Source: SAR324 cluster bacterium (GTDB taxonomy: Bacteria; SAR324; JACQKK01). From it: a DNA stretch of 6,290 bases. This document shows, in pieces, positions 4,752 through 6,290 of this stretch (its first letter is position 1; every line of letters starts with the position of its first letter). Location of the stretch: positions 1-6,290 of the forward strand of contig JACZVE010000196.1 of the NCBI GenBank assembly GCA_022572825.1. Direction: 5' to 3'. The notes beneath the pieces were generated by a model that was given only the letters and a program-made list of their open reading frames with translations, was not told the DNA's origin and made no database searches. Both the position numbers and the translations under genes were made by a program.

Positions 4752-6224
4752 TCAGCATTGTGAAGCGCCGGCCGGGGCGATCAGGTCCGGGAATCCGCAG
4801 CGCTCACATCCCTCGTAGAAGCTGGTGCAGAAATCCTGATGGATTTGCAGCAGGCCCTGCTGGGTGCGCAGCGTACGCTTTTGCGGCGCCAGACCCGCAA
4901 GGCGGCGCTCCATGAAACGGGTACGTTGATTGGGCGCTTCCGCCGGCAAGATGAGATACAGGCGATAGAGCACCTTTTCCATCTCCGCGTCGGCGCCGAG
5001 CCGGGCGCGAGCCAGAAAAAAGGGCAGCACGGCGTTGGCCATCAGCATCGTGACGCGCTCCGTCCCGATCAGGCGGGCGGGCCGGCCCAGCCGGCCGCGG
5101 GCGAAGGAGTACATGCCCCGCCAGGGCTCCCACCCGGGCGTTGCGAAGGCGCGCTCCAGATGCCCCAATGCTTCCTTGCGAAATTCCGGCCGGTCCCGCA
5201 GGCCATCCAGCTTGTGCAGGAAGGCCAGCCACCCCTTGAGCCAGCCTCCCGCTCCCATCGTGTATAGATGGTGGAACAGGCCCACGATGCGCCGCTCCGG
5301 CGAATTCCAGGGCCGGCTCCCGCCCCGCGGCAGGCCATCCGCGGTCGACGGGAGGCGAAGTGCCGCCCAGCGCGCCCGCAGCTCACCGTAGTCGGCCTGA
5401 CAATCCGCGTCCGCTCCCGGCAGCGACTCGGCCTGGAGCAGGCCCAGCGCACCGAACCAGCGCGCCAGCACCTCCGCGCGCGCCTCCGGATAGGGCAGCG
5501 CCAGCAGCGGCAGCAGCGATTCCAGAGGAAAGCGGTCGGCAAGCGCCGCGAACAGCTTCGCGCAGGGGCGATATCCCAGGTAAGAAAAGACGATCCGGAA
5601 GAGCACCTGCTCTTCCCCGTCGCTCCCCAGGAGCGGCAGAATGCGTTCCGCCTTGTCGCGGGCACGAACTTCCGCAGCGTGGGCGACGACGCGGCTCACC
5701 GCCTCCGGCGCGGAGAGGGCGGCGCGCAGTCCACAGCGGCCGGGCAGCCGCTCGTAGCGCCGTAGCATGTCCTCCGCATCCTGGACGATGTCGAGCACCT
5801 GCGCGGAGAGATACCGCCCCGCCTCCAGCGCCGGGATCGCCTCGCCGCTGACGAACCGGGTCGCGGGCCGCTGCCCACGCCGCAGTACGACGTGCAGGAT
5901 GACCCGCTCGTAGCGGGGATCGCGGTCGTGGCCGTGCTCGCCCCATTCCTGCTCCTCCAGGTGCACCTCCACGTCACCCCAGTATTCGCGGCCGCCGATC
6001 GACAGGCGGGCCTCGGTGAAATCGGGTCCCGGCCCCCGGTTCAGCCAGCCGGGAGTCAGCACCTCCAGCGCCTCTCCATCGCAGGTCCTGAGAGCCCGCC
6101 CGCTCCAGCATTGGTGTGCCCAGCAGGCCTGCAGCAGCGCCTCCCGGTGGGAGGCCACCTCCGCCACCAGCGAGCGCTGCGCCTGGGTGGTGCCGGCGGC
6201 GGGCTGCGCCTGGTTGCGCCTCAT
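4752..6224 (-). CDS. DUF2851 family protein of unknown function
   Basis: The 490-residue product matches the DUF2851 family. The N-terminal part carries the signature: LTPGWLNRGPGPDFTEA (56-72), a tryptophan-glycine WGDVEVH (82-88), WGEHGHDRD (94-102) and YERVILHVV (105-113). The middle is helical and Leu/Ala/Arg-rich. Further conserved blocks are NSPERRIVGL (307-316), KVLYRLYLILPAEAPN (417-432) and a C-terminal cysteine motif, Cys466-x6-Cys473-x2-Cys476. No signal peptide or membrane segment is evident, so it should be cytoplasmic. The family has no established function; the GPDF...EVH spacing and the cysteine cluster suggest a metal-dependent nuclease fold, which is inference. I start at the ATG at 6224 because GAGGGAG precedes it closely; a GTG at 6257 would add 11 residues without a visible ribosome binding site. 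It stands alone, 730 bases upstream of the thiolase start on the same strand, with repeats between, so it is probably its own transcription unit. Confidence 0.9.
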   Translation of the reverse strand: MRRNQAQPAAGTTQAQRSLVAEVASHREALLQACWAHQCWSGRALRTCDGEALEVLTPGWLNRGPGPDFTEARLSIGGREYWGDVEVHLEEQEWGEHGHDRDPRYERVILHVVLRRGQRPATRFVSGEAIPALEAGRYLSAQVLDIVQDAEDMLRRYERLPGRCGLRAALSAPEAVSRVVAHAAEVRARDKAERILPLLGSDGEEQVLFRIVFSYLGYRPCAKLFAALADRFPLESLLPLLALPYPEARAEVLARWFGALGLLQAESLPGADADCQADYGELRARWAALRLPSTADGLPRGGSRPWNSPERRIVGLFHHLYTMGAGGWLKGWLAFLHKLDGLRDRPEFRKEALGHLERAFATPGWEPWRGMYSFARGRLGRPARLIGTERVTMLMANAVLPFFLARARLGADAEMEKVLYRLYLILPAEAPNQRTRFMERRLAGLAPQKRTLRTQQGLLQIHQDFCTSFYEGCERCGFPDLIAPAGASQC

Positions 6225-6226
6225 CG

Positions 6227-6235
6227 CTCCCTCTT
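6227..6235 (-). promoter_or_regulatory. Ribosome binding site that decides the DUF2851 start
   Basis: On the minus strand AAGAGGGAG ends 2 bases before the ATG at 6224-6222; its GAGG core is 5 bases away. This favours the ATG over the GTG at 6257, which has no comparable site. Confidence 0.55.
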
Positions 6236-6290
6236 CACGCGCTGGCTGTCCCTCCACCGCCCGCGGGGATAGGGGCCGATGGTTGCGGCC

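Noticed and set aside
5268..5765. Plus-strand and alternate-frame open readings inside the DUF2851 gene
   Set aside because: They are shadows caused by high GC; the minus-strand frame carries the conserved family motifs from end to end.
6225..6257. Longer DUF2851 start at a GTG (6257)
   Set aside because: No ribosome binding site is visible before the GTG; the ATG at 6224 has GAGGGAG directly upstream. It remains possible.

Overview
This is a GC-rich bacterial window that most resembles a proteobacterium, possibly a gammaproteobacterium with a chemolithotroph- or methanotroph-like gene set. The clues are a FadA-type thiolase, a CC0125/CC1285-type lipoprotein, a CcmI-like Ig-domain protein and a small histidine-containing periplasmic protein. 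Most codons end in G or C. I cannot name the genus. There are five complete protein genes, one 12-codon gene tail at the left edge, and three intergenic stretches rich in hairpins and repeats. I see no rRNA, tRNA, CRISPR array or transposase.

Layout. At 1-40 is the probable end of a plus-strand gene. Next, 41-418 is non-coding and holds GC-rich palindromes and a 12-bp tandem repeat. It leads into a plus-strand gene (419-736) for a small secreted helical protein with a very strong ribosome binding site. That gene converges on a minus-strand gene (915-1802), with a 13-bp hairpin between them. The 915-1802 product is a membrane-anchored protein made of two copies of a domain resembling the C-terminal Ig-like domain of CcmI. 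Upstream of it on the same strand is a markedly AT-richer lipoprotein gene (1879-2406). A minus-strand FadA-like thiolase (2700-4022) follows. It is bracketed by two related hairpin repeats, at 2441-2574 and 4295-4435. After a gene-free stretch (4023-4751), a minus-strand DUF2851 gene (4752-6224) fills the rest.

How the genes work together: there is no evident common pathway. The thiolase stands alone, without a fadB partner in view, and the other genes are single envelope or unknown-function genes separated by repeats. This looks like a mosaic of single-gene units rather than one operon. I did not find a coherent new system. The observations most worth following up are the DUF2851 protein, whose motifs and C-terminal cysteine cluster suggest a possible metal-dependent nuclease; the tandem CcmI-like domains; the low-GC lipoprotein gene; and the repeats flanking the thiolase.
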